A stretch of DNA of 64,000 nt from contig VRVR01000053.1 of assembly GCA_009859145.1 (NCBI GenBank), forward strand, positions 1-64,000, written 5' to 3'. The notes beneath the pieces were generated by a model. The model ran no database searches. It was not told the DNA's origin and saw only the letters and a program-made list of their open reading frames with translations. This document shows, piece by piece, positions 21,601 through 30,139 of this stretch. Made by a program: the position numbers and the translations under genes. Within the stretch, counting starts at the first letter, position 1; the number at the start of each line of letters is the position of its first letter. This DNA comes from Andalucia godoyi. Its lineage: Eukaryota > Discoba > Jakobea > Jakobida > Andaluciidae.

Positions 21601-21875
21601 GCTTGGCATATCTGAATCGATCTGCTTCGCTTCGCGGCGCCAGCCACGCTGCAGAATCTCTGTACAATCGCGCAAGGTACTGCCAGGCGCTCGGGATGAA
21701 TACGTGGGCAATGGAATTGTATTCCGAGATTCTCAATGCGCCCTCTGATTCTCCGACTCTTCCGGATGTTCAAAGAGTTCGGCGAGAATCTGCACATAAT
21801 GTTGCTCTGATGTTCCGATCTGCTGGAAATGATGTGGCTGCTCGCGCGGTGGTCGAAAAACACTTGTCCTTTTAG
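18681..21875 (+). CDS. GTF3C3: Transcription factor IIIC TPR subunit (GTF3C3/tau131-like)
   Basis: 1064 residues from ATG 18681. The N-terminus is acidic (VDVDVDVDADADAADV), followed by a KRxRRGGGKKRGRGKR basic patch and the sequence LPPELQNMMRVANNHVAFGD, which leads into the first TPR pair (KEAAKLCLQVIQKAPGFAEP, then YQTLASIYDHEGNHQRSFSL). More TPR-like helices continue to the end. This layout matches the TFIIIC subunit that assembles TFIIIB on tRNA and other Pol III genes in the nucleus. Length is close to yeast Tfc4 (about 1025). The acidic repeat is encoded by GATGTG units at 18730-18760. Confidence 0.85.
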   Translation: MSAPKLPNFDSDDSEDGLDVDVDVDVDADADAADVHKPFEALAVLHALKNDFDRGLQIIDPSAAVASASASAMDGTDFADADFGVTANQRFLTETDWNAAAEDRNQLLLDVERDFDISVPPIENDDRQDSAGAARATAAVKDGNASTAVSTVNGVGKSRSAVNRLLAAELIGASSGSDRKKQLRSQLYGVDMKDEIAAERAAKRARRGGGKKRGRGKRQLPPELQNMMRVANNHVAFGDNLKEAAKLCLQVIQKAPGFAEPYQTLASIYDHEGNHQRSFSLLFMAAHLSPKSSNLWIDLGNSRVCTASQKAYCMSQLMTHCRDEITKDDDQLAFVYATRACAYRDLGLVFRFIADAKRAIEKYASLGRVEELLLIVQDAVRVECDRQNFADAAKLLEHVLQLLKVDFDCEHQPAYLWTIMNFYCECLAMDHRYGDIVEKMGRIGGSCKDEIPLELIVRYATAFIHAGEVSSAERVLQQWFSRSASPEEFGDLYIDVGNAYYDQIEFRLALHYYRRLVDPPTRFMGPFVWLRIAHCQSNLHLMDDAIESFRMVLNDVPNNMEARLELARLLESQGRKDELVFVLRDESEMNAAEIIRRLEEKERLLNRMSMTASTGASGSFAARSATTSTVPQGAADVERLKQEIDVELRYLAQTSLMLLDNHNMAAFMEAAVPLFQRVLSLRDEDFQSSSLFSEYRLHSLSTKSSQPMSAPDKTRRKAPACGKRASEKDADADTLDALDGADDDEPDELSVSTVDPEKRNLVLWTWKSVVSAVSEEGAVRMVAALCLSLRDVRSLVFIMQVLHLQLFRSHSSECEMFRILYVQIAMERGIYFQAFLQARQLMRERPSATSAWNLVAKTIRHLPEGFLRLHYRFAARLTRCVEHDPVLSIKSGRVCLSGIRESQALDRDRLFLCARLVVINHAHSAFHRHALGEYYALSLTYPDEPLVQFCLATALLSVSRNKSVPFWNQMALYGLAYLNRSASLRGASHAAESLYNRARYCQALGMNTWAMELYSEILNAPSDSPTLPDVQRVRRESAHNVALMFRSAGNDVAARAVVEKHLSF

Positions 21876-22106
21876 CACTTCGTTATCTTGTCTGGGAGTT
21901 GTTGTTTTTTTGTTTTGTGTGTGTGCGTGTGTGTGTGTGTATGTATGTGTTTCCAAGTCGGCTTGGTCTTTTTTTCTTGTACAAATGGAGGAATGGAAGC
22001 ATGTACAGTGTTCTTCTTGTTGTAGTTATTATTATTATCAATACTATTGCTATTGCTGACTGTTCCGTTTGAACAACAACAACAAACAAACAAACAACAG
22101 TGGCAA

Positions 22107-22763
22107 CTAGGATGCAGAGAGGAAGCGGATGACGGAAATCAGCCGTCGAATTGTTTCGTCGCGTTCCTCTAGCTGGAGCTTCAACGACTCTACATTGTCT
22201 CCTCCATCTGCACTGTTCGACGATATTGCACCAAAGCTCGCGAACTTTGGGCCTGGTCCCGGACCTAGTCTCGGTCTTCCAATGGGGTCCTCGTCGGGCC
22301 CCGGCAAGAAGGCTGCGGTAGCTGGTGATTTTGAGACTGGGGCGGGCGACGGAGGCAGGGAGTCTCTGACGGATCGAAACCACTCGTTTTCATTTGCAAG
22401 AAATGCAAGTCCGTGATACCACGCCTGCCATGATTGAGGTGACGAAATCATGATTCTCACTACGGCATCTGCGCCCACATGCAGTTCAATGACGGAGTCT
22501 CGTGGGACAACATCCGTGACTTCGTCCAAGTAGATCACAGCGATGCACGGCTGGAACTTGTGATCGGAGAGCGACAGAGCTGAGCAGTCTCCGCTGACAG
22601 ATGCAAATCGTTTGCTTGTGTGCCCATTCGCATCAATGATCCGTACGTACGATCCGCGCTGCATCGACTCTACATACGATCGCAATCGATGATACAGACG
22701 AAAACTCTGCGGCAGAGCTTCCAACAACTGCGAGTCTTCCTGCGACGCCGATGACACCGACAT
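22107..22763 (-). CDS. PH-domain-like protein with C-terminal coiled coil
   Basis: 218 residues. Residues about 25-125 have a PH-like pattern: basic first strand, FASVSGDCSALSLSDHKF (the S-x-D-x-x-x-L-x-W/S strand of PLC-type PH domains), a DEVTDV turn and a final helix with W (SPQSWQAWYHGLAFLANENE). A Pro/Gly-rich linker follows and then a coiled coil (ESLKLQLEERDETIRRLISV). It may bind phosphoinositides or act as an adaptor; no partner is evident. The family is not identified beyond the fold guess. Confidence 0.6.
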   Translation of the reverse strand: MSVSSASQEDSQLLEALPQSFRLYHRLRSYVESMQRGSYVRIIDANGHTSKRFASVSGDCSALSLSDHKFQPCIAVIYLDEVTDVVPRDSVIELHVGADAVVRIMISSPQSWQAWYHGLAFLANENEWFRSVRDSLPPSPAPVSKSPATAAFLPGPDEDPIGRPRLGPGPGPKFASFGAISSNSADGGDNVESLKLQLEERDETIRRLISVIRFLSAS

Positions 22764-22955
22764 TCTACTGCGACGAGGGGGAGCGATGTTATTTCAATTC
22801 CTGTCCAGTCTGTTCATCCGCTCGACTCGTCAAGCTTTTGTGAATTGCCAGTTGCCAGTTTGACGGCAGATTGCAGAACAAAAGGCTACGCAATAATACT
22901 ATTGGTTTTGTTGTTTTGTTTTTATTACAGCAGATGAATTGACTGACGCAGGATA

Positions 22956-23507
22956 TTAGGAAGCCTTCTTGTCAATGATGCGAGCACCGCTTTCGGGGTC
23001 GGAGCCATCATGGACGACATGAACGTCGCGGACGATGAAGACATGGCACGGGGCATGGTGGACAAGATAGTCCGAGACCGATCCAATGACCATGCGCTTG
23101 ACGGCGCCGAGTCCTCGTGAGCCGACTACGATCGTGTCGACATTGAACTCAATTGAGAGTTCTTCGAGCGCTTCTTTTGCGTGTCCCTGCTTCATAATCA
23201 GATCAATCGCAATGTCCTTGGAATCCACTCCAGACTGCAGATTGTCCAGAAGCACATCGCGGGCCTTCGCAAGCACGCTCTTTGCTCGATCGCGGTCCTC
23301 CTCCGTCGGCGGAGACACCTTGTCATGCGTAAGGAACATCCCGTCGGTGCCAGGATACGGACCCACGTACTCCACAGACACGTGAAGCGGAGACACATAC
23401 GCAAGCCAGATCGCATCGCCAGAATGCAACAGCCGCGCAGCTTCCTTCACCGCATGCATCGAAAACCGACTGCCATCCACTCCAACAAGATACTTCATTT
23501 GCACCAT
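22956..23507 (-). CDS. Universal stress protein (UspA family)
   Basis: 183 residues. A single UspA domain begins at MKYLVGVDGSRFSMHAVKEA and ends with the ATP-binding signature VVGSRGLGAVKRMVIGSVSD, then YLVHHAPCHVFIVRD. The G-x-x-G-x(9)-G-S spacing is intact, so nucleotide binding is likely. The helix between holds the usual acidic patch. It is a soluble protein, probably dimeric, linked in other organisms to stress or energy signalling. A short extension (DGSDPESGARIIDKKAS) follows the domain. Confidence 0.92.
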   Translation of the reverse strand: MVQMKYLVGVDGSRFSMHAVKEAARLLHSGDAIWLAYVSPLHVSVEYVGPYPGTDGMFLTHDKVSPPTEEDRDRAKSVLAKARDVLLDNLQSGVDSKDIAIDLIMKQGHAKEALEELSIEFNVDTIVVGSRGLGAVKRMVIGSVSDYLVHHAPCHVFIVRDVHVVHDGSDPESGARIIDKKAS

Positions 23508-24346
23508 CTTCCTTTTATATCCTCTCGGGGCCTTTTTTTTTCCTCTTCCTAGTCAAGCAAACACAAAAGAATAAAAGTGTTTCCAAAAGAGAAAATGCTG
23601 TTGGAAGAACGGAACCACTGGAAGCACCTTCGGAACCTTGATAAGAGAACGCTCGGCAACCCAGATTCCCTCCGCCTCGCAAAAATAGAGGGTACTCGAA
23701 GTCCTATATCATCAACTGATGCATCAGAGGAGAAACCAGAGGGTACAGCAGTTGGACGAACGGGCAGAGTCTTAGGGAAGGGGCAGCTCTGCTCTGCTTG
23801 CATACAACGTGCGGGCCGGGAAGGGTGCTGCCTTTTGTGCTTTCTTTTTGCATGCACATTTGAAGCGAATCGACTTCAAGAGTACTGGAAGGCGTGAACG
23901 GTGTCCAGTGGTGGCTTGAAGAACGTTCACGTGAAGTGGTGCTCGCGAGTCCATACAACACAAGATCCACACACCCCCTGCTTTCCTAACCTCCCCCTCG
24001 ATTCCTTTCCCCCTCAAACGATGCAGCTTTTTCCCACAGCCGTTCCGCAGAATCCGTTGCTGTGTTTTCTCTTCTTCTTCTTCTCCTTATAATTCTCCTT
24101 CTTATCCTTCTCCTCTTCTTTGTTCTTATTCTCCTCATTCTTCTTCTGCGTGTCCTGTCATCTGCTTACAACTTCATATACGCAACGCCAAAAGAAAAAG
24201 GGAGGGAGAAAATACGTACACCCTGCCACCTTTGCTTTTATATATCCGGTTCGGTCCATTTGCACCCAATCCTTCATTGACTTTTTGTTATTTTATATTT
24301 CCTTTATTTATTATTTTTGCACAATCTGCGTTCAACAGATATCAGC
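23508..24346. other. Divergent intergenic region
   Basis: An 839-bp region between the USP gene and the mitochondrial TPR gene. It holds a TTCTTCTTC-rich stretch at about 24065-24155 and an AT-rich leader before ATG 24347. An unsupported frame at 23595-23897 is not called. Confidence 0.4.
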
Positions 24347-26086
24347 ATGTTCAAACTTCGCGGTCTGCTGTGCAATTCTGCGGTTTCGTCCGCAAGATTC
24401 TTTGCCTCTGCAAAGACAGACCCGACGTCTTTTTGTTTCCGATCCAACCTGATTCAGAAGTCTTTATTTGCCAGACGGTTTACAAGCGGTCTTTGGTTCG
24501 GAGAGGGACACACGGGCACCAGTGACAGTACAAGCGCAAGCGCAAGTGTCAGCAGCAGTTCGAGCAGCAACAGTAAGAATAAGCCCGTAGTGGAAGGACA
24601 TATGCATCCAGCACAGACGTTTTCGCCAGACGTCACGCCCGAGGTGACATCGCCTCCTGAGCCTGTTCTTACATCCGTGGTCCACGAATCGTCAGATTAT
24701 AAGCCCCACCATAGCGGCACCAACGTCAAAGAGGCTCGCATGGGAGCCATGTTCTCCGGGTCACCTCCGAACCCGGAGCACGAGGCGCTGGCAAAGTCTG
24801 CTCTTGCAGATCTGAGATCCTTGATTCAGAGCGGAAAACTCGCGGAAGCCAGCGAGCTGTATGAGCACCAGAGCGCCACCCTCGGATCTGATTTCTATTC
24901 GCCGGTTTTTGCCCCATGGGCTCTGGAGCTGTGCAAGGCGCATCTTGCTCAGGGGCAAGCCAGTCGTGTGATGAATGCGCAGAATGGCGGAACAAAGGAC
25001 CTCATGCAGTTCTGGAAAGAAAGCTTTGACTTCGCCTGCGACGCGATTCTCATGCAGCTGGGGCATGACAGTGCGCAGTACAAGAAGCTGGAAGAAACCG
25101 AGTGGTTCTCTGCGTCGGAGCATCCGTTCCGAGACCTTTGCGTCTTGTGTGCACGGCCCGTTTCGCAACGTGTGGACACGGTTTCGCTGGCGCAAACCCG
25201 TATTTACGCAGCTCGATCGCTGTTTGGGATGGCGCACTATGGCGGACAATGGAAGTCTGCGGAATCGCTGTACGACTTGTCTGCGATGCTGTACAATGCG
25301 GCGCTGAGCAGCCTGCTCAAATCGGACACTGCCGAATACTCTGACGTGTTGGAATGTCGCAGAATGCTCGCGCTGTGCTATCGACGGCGCAAAATGTACG
25401 AATGGGCGTGGCTGGTGCTGGAAGACGGCCTTCGGGAATGCAAGCACGGTGATACCGCAATCCAGACTCTGTACTGGGCCGATATCGGCGCATTGTGCTT
25501 GAATGCCGGGCGGTTCAATGCCGGAGGAGAGGCGTTTGACAGAGCTCTCAAGACGAGATCGCGCTGTCCTCCCGAGCTGCAAACGCAGATCACGATTGGA
25601 ATGGCACAGTGTCTTGGAGGCATGTCGAATGCTCGTGGAGCGATTGTCGCCTTCCAAGAAGCCATTGAAGCAGCTACGGAGGCATACGACGCTGGAAAAC
25701 TCAGCTTGACGGAGTCCGCCGAGATCCACGCCACAGCCTTTGACTACGTCTCGCACTTTGACAAGGGATTCTTCAAGCCATCCGAGTTCCCCGAATTCGA
25801 AAGGATCCGCGACTCGATTGTTCAAGCCACTGCGCGCGTTCTCGATCAATGGGAACAAGCAAACGACATTCGCAGAGCTAAAAAGCAATTCGATGGAGAG
25901 GACGATTCCATTCTGACGGTTGGCGATGTTGACGTGCATCGGCTGCGCATTGGCGGGCGAAAGACGGCGTGGACGCAGGGCGACTATCTCAAAGATGTTC
26001 GCGAGGTCAAGAAGCCTGTAGGAGATGAAATTGCCCAAGCCGAGTTGGCCACAGGGAAAATCCAAGGCATCGACACGTTGATGTGA
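24347..26086 (+). CDS. Mitochondrion-targeted TPR-like protein, function unknown
   Basis: 579 residues from ATG 24347. The first 45 residues (MFKLRGLLCNSAVSSARFFA, then SAKTDP) are Ser/Arg/Phe-rich and look like a mitochondrial presequence; a Ser-rich linker follows. The rest is helical with TPR-like pairs, for example DVLECRRMLALCYRRRKMYE, then WAWLVLEDGLRE, and a pair around TLYWADIGALCLNAGRFNAG. The C-terminus GDEIAQAELATGKIQGIDTLM is conserved-looking but unrecognised. It may act as a scaffold or RNA-binding helper in mitochondria; nothing more can be said from sequence. Confidence 0.65.
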   Translation: MFKLRGLLCNSAVSSARFFASAKTDPTSFCFRSNLIQKSLFARRFTSGLWFGEGHTGTSDSTSASASVSSSSSSNSKNKPVVEGHMHPAQTFSPDVTPEVTSPPEPVLTSVVHESSDYKPHHSGTNVKEARMGAMFSGSPPNPEHEALAKSALADLRSLIQSGKLAEASELYEHQSATLGSDFYSPVFAPWALELCKAHLAQGQASRVMNAQNGGTKDLMQFWKESFDFACDAILMQLGHDSAQYKKLEETEWFSASEHPFRDLCVLCARPVSQRVDTVSLAQTRIYAARSLFGMAHYGGQWKSAESLYDLSAMLYNAALSSLLKSDTAEYSDVLECRRMLALCYRRRKMYEWAWLVLEDGLRECKHGDTAIQTLYWADIGALCLNAGRFNAGGEAFDRALKTRSRCPPELQTQITIGMAQCLGGMSNARGAIVAFQEAIEAATEAYDAGKLSLTESAEIHATAFDYVSHFDKGFFKPSEFPEFERIRDSIVQATARVLDQWEQANDIRRAKKQFDGEDDSILTVGDVDVHRLRIGGRKTAWTQGDYLKDVREVKKPVGDEIAQAELATGKIQGIDTLM

Positions 26087-26414
26087 AGCTGTGTGACAAC
26101 AGATCCGTGGTTTGCATCGCGGTTTCCCCGACATTCTCTTTGCTCAACTGTCTTCATGCGTGACCGCACGGTTCCATGCATGGACTATGCCTCTCCAACC
26201 ATCGCCGCGATGCAGCAGTCACTGCATGTCGTAGACGAGCTCCTTTGGAGGGTGCGGAAATAACTGTCAAAATAATAATAATAAACAGAAATAATAATAA
26301 ACAATAGTAATAATAATAACAGGCACAAAATAATTCACAGCCATATATCACCTACTCCAATCCGCCCTGCTCGTCCAGAGCAGCGTCCTTCAGTTCGCTT
26401 CACCGGAAATGTCT

Positions 26415-26448
<34 letters not shown>

Positions 26449-26841
26449 CGTTTCCGACTGACAGGCCGCAGAAGAATGCTGTGAAGGCTGGGTGTTTTTC
26501 CCTGGACTTGCATTTCCCTATTGGGATGTGGAAGTGGACCGGCAGAACATATGCAGGTTTTTTATAAATGTTGTCCATAACTTCAACTGAACGTGCATAG
26601 TCGCGTGCGTGTGTTGTTGTTGTTGTTGCATGGTGGAGAGACGCAAGTCCCCCCACCACAAAATTGCCTCCAGTCTCCCCATGTAGGATGACTCGGAGCA
26701 CTCTTTGGATTTCTCGGTCTGTTTGTTTTTGGTTTTGTTTTCCCCCCTTTTTAAAAATAATAATTAATCGTTTCATTTCGAAGCACTACTGCACATACAC
26801 ACAATACACACCACGCAGCAAGCAAGCCACCACCACCATCA
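26087..26841. other. Intergenic region with simple repeats
   Basis: Contains an (ATA)n stretch at 26270-26325, a (CT)n(GT)n compound microsatellite at about 26410-26450, and GTT repeats at 26613-26628. No gene is seen. Confidence 0.5.
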
Positions 26842-27864
26842 ATGACGGACGTGAACGATAATTCAAAAATCGACCCGGTGCTGTCCAGCGCCACGGTTGC
26901 AGAGAAGTCAAAAATGCAGAGTGCAGGCAGCGGCGAGAGGAAGATGAAATTCTCGTGGGAGGACCTGTCGAAAGACGGGGAATTCAAGAGGACGCCTGCG
27001 CAGTTCAAAGGAAGAGTCTCCAAGGAAAAGTGGTTTGCAAGTACGGACCGCTACCACCTGTACCTCTCTCCCGCGTGTCCATGGTCCCATCGGACGATGC
27101 TTGCAAAGTCCATGCTGGGATTACCGGACGCAATGCTGTCTGTGGAGTGGGTTAGCCCGCATCTCGATTACACCAAGGGCTGGGAATTCTGTCGCGACCG
27201 TGGGGATTCTGTGAACAGTTTCAAGACTCTTCGAGAGATCTATGAACAGACGAAAGAAGGATACGACGGGAGAGTGACCGTTCCTGTGCTGTACGATAAG
27301 CAGGAACTGAAGGTCGTTTGCAACGAATCGACCGACATTGTCCGAATGTTGCCTGGCTTCAGAGAGAGGTTTATTCCATCCGAGCTGGAGCGGAAGATCC
27401 TCGAGGTCGAGGAATGGATGTACAATGACTTCAACAACGGAGTGTACAAGGCGGGCTTTGCGGGTCATCAGCATGCGTACGAAACGGCATGCAAGGCTGT
27501 TTTCCGCTCGCTGGACAAGATGGAACATATTCTCAGTACGCAGCGATGGCTGTGTTCGGATGAGGTGTTCACGGAGGCAGATCTGTTTGCGTTCCCCACC
27601 CTGTACCGCTTTGACGCGATTTACAATATCCATTTCAAATGCAGTGTTCGCAGAATCTGCGATTATCCGAATGTTTGGGACTACGCTCGAGCCATTTATC
27701 AGCTTCCTGGGGTTCGCGATACCTGCCAAATGGACCACTGCAAGATGCACTACTATACCTCCCATCGCGACATCAATCCAAAGGGAATCATCCCTCTGAC
27801 ACCGAACTCCGACTGGGAGGCACCATCTGCCCGTTTGACCAATTGGACCTTCAGCAAGGCATAG
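26842..27864 (+). CDS. Glutathionyl-hydroquinone reductase (Xi-class GST, ECM4-like)
   Basis: 340 residues. The catalytic motif SPACPWSHRTMLAKSMLGLP carries the active Cys of the CPW motif that defines Xi-class GSTs. The C-terminal domain shows NDFNNGVYKAGFAGHQHAYE (the N-x-G-V-Y-K-x-G-F-A signature) and EADLFAFPTLYRFDAIYN. This enzyme removes glutathione from glutathionyl-hydroquinones, reducing quinone adducts; in fungi the paralogues are ECM4 and GTO1. No organellar signal is obvious, so it is probably cytosolic. A short TAA/CAA repeat and AAGAAC repeats follow the stop codon. Confidence 0.95.
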   Translation: MTDVNDNSKIDPVLSSATVAEKSKMQSAGSGERKMKFSWEDLSKDGEFKRTPAQFKGRVSKEKWFASTDRYHLYLSPACPWSHRTMLAKSMLGLPDAMLSVEWVSPHLDYTKGWEFCRDRGDSVNSFKTLREIYEQTKEGYDGRVTVPVLYDKQELKVVCNESTDIVRMLPGFRERFIPSELERKILEVEEWMYNDFNNGVYKAGFAGHQHAYETACKAVFRSLDKMEHILSTQRWLCSDEVFTEADLFAFPTLYRFDAIYNIHFKCSVRRICDYPNVWDYARAIYQLPGVRDTCQMDHCKMHYYTSHRDINPKGIIPLTPNSDWEAPSARLTNWTFSKA

Positions 27865-28043
27865 TTCGAAGAAGAACAAGAACAAGAACAAGAACAAATA
27901 ATAATAATAATAACAATAAAACACAAGGGTAACCTTGCACAAAAAAAAATAAGGACTCGGTGTTTACAAAACCCATATGGCACTACTGCCAACAAAGGTA
28001 ATAAAAATAAGAAAAATAAAAATAAAAACAATCATCTGCGATC

Positions 28044-29411
28044 TCAAGATTGGTATGGAGGCGGCCCACCGCCAGGATAAGCGGTCTTGTTTGCTTCCGC
28101 TGCCGGCACATATGCGACGCCAGACGCCGGTTGTGCAACATATGGTTCCATCGAATGCGCGGGAGGTGCGCTTGGTTGGTACGGCGACGGAGCAACGGGA
28201 TAGCCTGGTGCCGGTTGCGCATATCCTGGCTGCGGCTGTGCGTACAGTGGCTGAGCATGCTGCTGCTGAGGCTGAGGCTGGTTGTAGACGGGATACGGTT
28301 GCGACACGGGCTGTGCTCCATACCCTGGATTGACAAATGCTCCCGCAATCGGCTGCCCAGGTTGTGCGAAAAGCGGAGACATTGGCTGCTGTGGTGCTTG
28401 ATGGCCTGGTGGAAAATCAGAACCGCTGCTCATGAAATCCGAGTTGACAGGCGTCGGAGAACCAATGGACGGAGCAACGGGAGGAGCACCGGGTCTCATG
28501 GGATGCACATCTCGGAACTTCCTGAAAAACAGAATAGCGACAACGTCCAGGAGCGTCACGGCAAGGAAGAACCCCGTGGCCAGGGAAATCGTAATCAATC
28601 CTGCACCTGCGGCAATCCCCTTTGAGGAACCCGAGCTCGAGGTCGTGGGAGTGAGCTGTGTCACGTTCTGCTTTGAGGAGTACCGAAGAGTGGACGCAAG
28701 CGACAGAATCCCAGCGATGAATGCAAGCCCCAGATGCACCATCACAACCCGGATGATGCGCACGTATCGCAGATACTCAGCTTCCGAGTCCGGAAGTGCT
28801 CTGCAAAACATGCAAGAGGACACGACGACGACTGTCATGCAAATCGCAGCAACCAGTCCAAACGCAAATGCCGCAGCTGTCAACCCCGGAAGACCGTCCA
28901 CTGCATCCTTGTACTTTTTGAACTCGGAACACCTCGAGAATCCCTGGCTGCAGATGGCGGACGTGAACGACGACCACGACTTTGACACCTTGTTCGTGCA
29001 GCCCGATCCACTGCCAACTTCCGATCCCGTGCAGACGTCGACAAACACATTTTTCAAAGATGCATAAAACACACCCTTTGCTGCTGCGCTCGGCCCAACC
29101 GTGAGCACCATGAGCTCCAGATATGACGGAGGAGGAGACACAGGCGCCGTCTTGAACGACGACTGTCCCGAAACAAGCCACATTGTGTCATAGGTTGTAG
29201 GAATTGCCGAGATTCCAGCCGTGATGATTCCGCCCAAAGTCAGCAGTACCACGAATATCGTGAATGGGATCAAGCATGACAGGTAACGCTGGCCCAGCGC
29301 GCCTGCTCTTGGCGGCGAATACGTGCGGCCGCCTCGTGAATGAGAAATGTGGGAGTGGTGGTGGTGGTGAGTCACATGGGAGTGGTGGTGGTGCGAATGA
29401 GACCGCCCCAT
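28044..29411 (-). CDS. Four-TM membrane protein with His-rich N-terminus and Pro/Gln/Tyr-rich tail
   Basis: 455 residues from ATG 29411. The N-terminal 20 residues are His-rich (HSHHHHSHVTHHHHHSHIS). TM segments: SCLIPFTIFVVLLTLGGIIT; TAAAFAFGLVAAICMTVVVV; VVMVHLGLAFIAGILSLAST; and ISLATGFFLAVTLLDVVAIL. The first extracellular loop has four Cys, so the plan resembles SUR7/claudin-type proteins. The tail is rich in P, Q, A and Y and ends GGGPPPYQS, a PPxY motif that binds WW domains, often of Nedd4-type ubiquitin ligases. The His cluster may bind metal. Family uncertain. Confidence 0.6.
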   Translation of the reverse strand: MGRSHSHHHHSHVTHHHHHSHISHSRGGRTYSPPRAGALGQRYLSCLIPFTIFVVLLTLGGIITAGISAIPTTYDTMWLVSGQSSFKTAPVSPPPSYLELMVLTVGPSAAAKGVFYASLKNVFVDVCTGSEVGSGSGCTNKVSKSWSSFTSAICSQGFSRCSEFKKYKDAVDGLPGLTAAAFAFGLVAAICMTVVVVSSCMFCRALPDSEAEYLRYVRIIRVVMVHLGLAFIAGILSLASTLRYSSKQNVTQLTPTTSSSGSSKGIAAGAGLITISLATGFFLAVTLLDVVAILFFRKFRDVHPMRPGAPPVAPSIGSPTPVNSDFMSSGSDFPPGHQAPQQPMSPLFAQPGQPIAGAFVNPGYGAQPVSQPYPVYNQPQPQQQHAQPLYAQPQPGYAQPAPGYPVAPSPYQPSAPPAHSMEPYVAQPASGVAYVPAAEANKTAYPGGGPPPYQS

Positions 29412-30139
29412 TAATAAGTGCAATCAGTAAGAAGCTGCGTACTAAAACAACAGGAGGGGAGAGAAGAAAGAAGAAAGAAGAAAGGAGAAAGAAGGAGAAA
29501 GAAAGAGAAAGAAAGATATGAATTGGCTGCAATGCAGAAGAAGGCTGAAGAGCGTGCGCAGCCTGAGAAGAGAGGGTTTCGGAGACACGAGATTCGATGA
29601 GGTCTGCGCGACGAATCACAGCGGTGACGAGGGTTTTGCTCGTCTACGGCATTTTTGGGGCAAGCGCGCAAGGCATGCAAAAACTGCAACATTGCCAAAA
29701 GAAGACTGGAATCCCGCTACTACAGCCGACGGAGAAGCAAAAAAGAAAGACAAAACGAGCACATGCAGGATAAACCGAAAGATGATGAGGCATATACGGG
29801 CAGAAGAGCTAGACCGTATACATTTATTGCGAAATGATGAAACAATCTAAAGCGCACGCAAACAAAAAACACTGCCACGCGCCATGCGCATGCGTCTGTT
29901 ATCTTAAGCAACTCCGTCGCACGATGCCCGATTCGTTTCGCCCCCATTTTGATCAGGAAATCCCTATAAACACGCCGCCGCGCTGCATTATGCATGTTGT
30001 TGGGTTGCAGCATTGATTATGGGTGATCAGCGATGATTATCCGTGGATTAGTGTACAGTGTATGGATATACATTTATTATGCATATATTTCATTTTAAAA
30101 TTGGTGTATGGCGGACGGACGAGATTTGGGTATTTGGAA
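29412..30139. other. Intergenic region, one possible micro-ORF
   Basis: Begins with a purine-rich (GAAAGAAG)n leader for the micro-ORF at 29597. The remainder (29780-30139) is AT-rich with no supported gene. Confidence 0.4.
29597..29773 (+). CDS. Possible 58-residue membrane micro-protein
   Basis: A short frame starting MRSARRITAVTRVLLVYGIF, with a basic N-terminus and one possible TM helix (about residues 10-24), then a polar, lysine-rich tail with one Cys. This resembles tiny inner-membrane proteins of mitochondria in general shape, but I recognise no family. It might be chance; codon evidence from 58 codons is weak. Confidence 0.25.
   Translation: MRSARRITAVTRVLLVYGIFGASAQGMQKLQHCQKKTGIPLLQPTEKQKRKTKRAHAG

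Noticed and set aside
23595..23897. 100-residue plus-strand frame
   Set aside because: No domain, poor composition in the second half, and equally open frames on the other strand.
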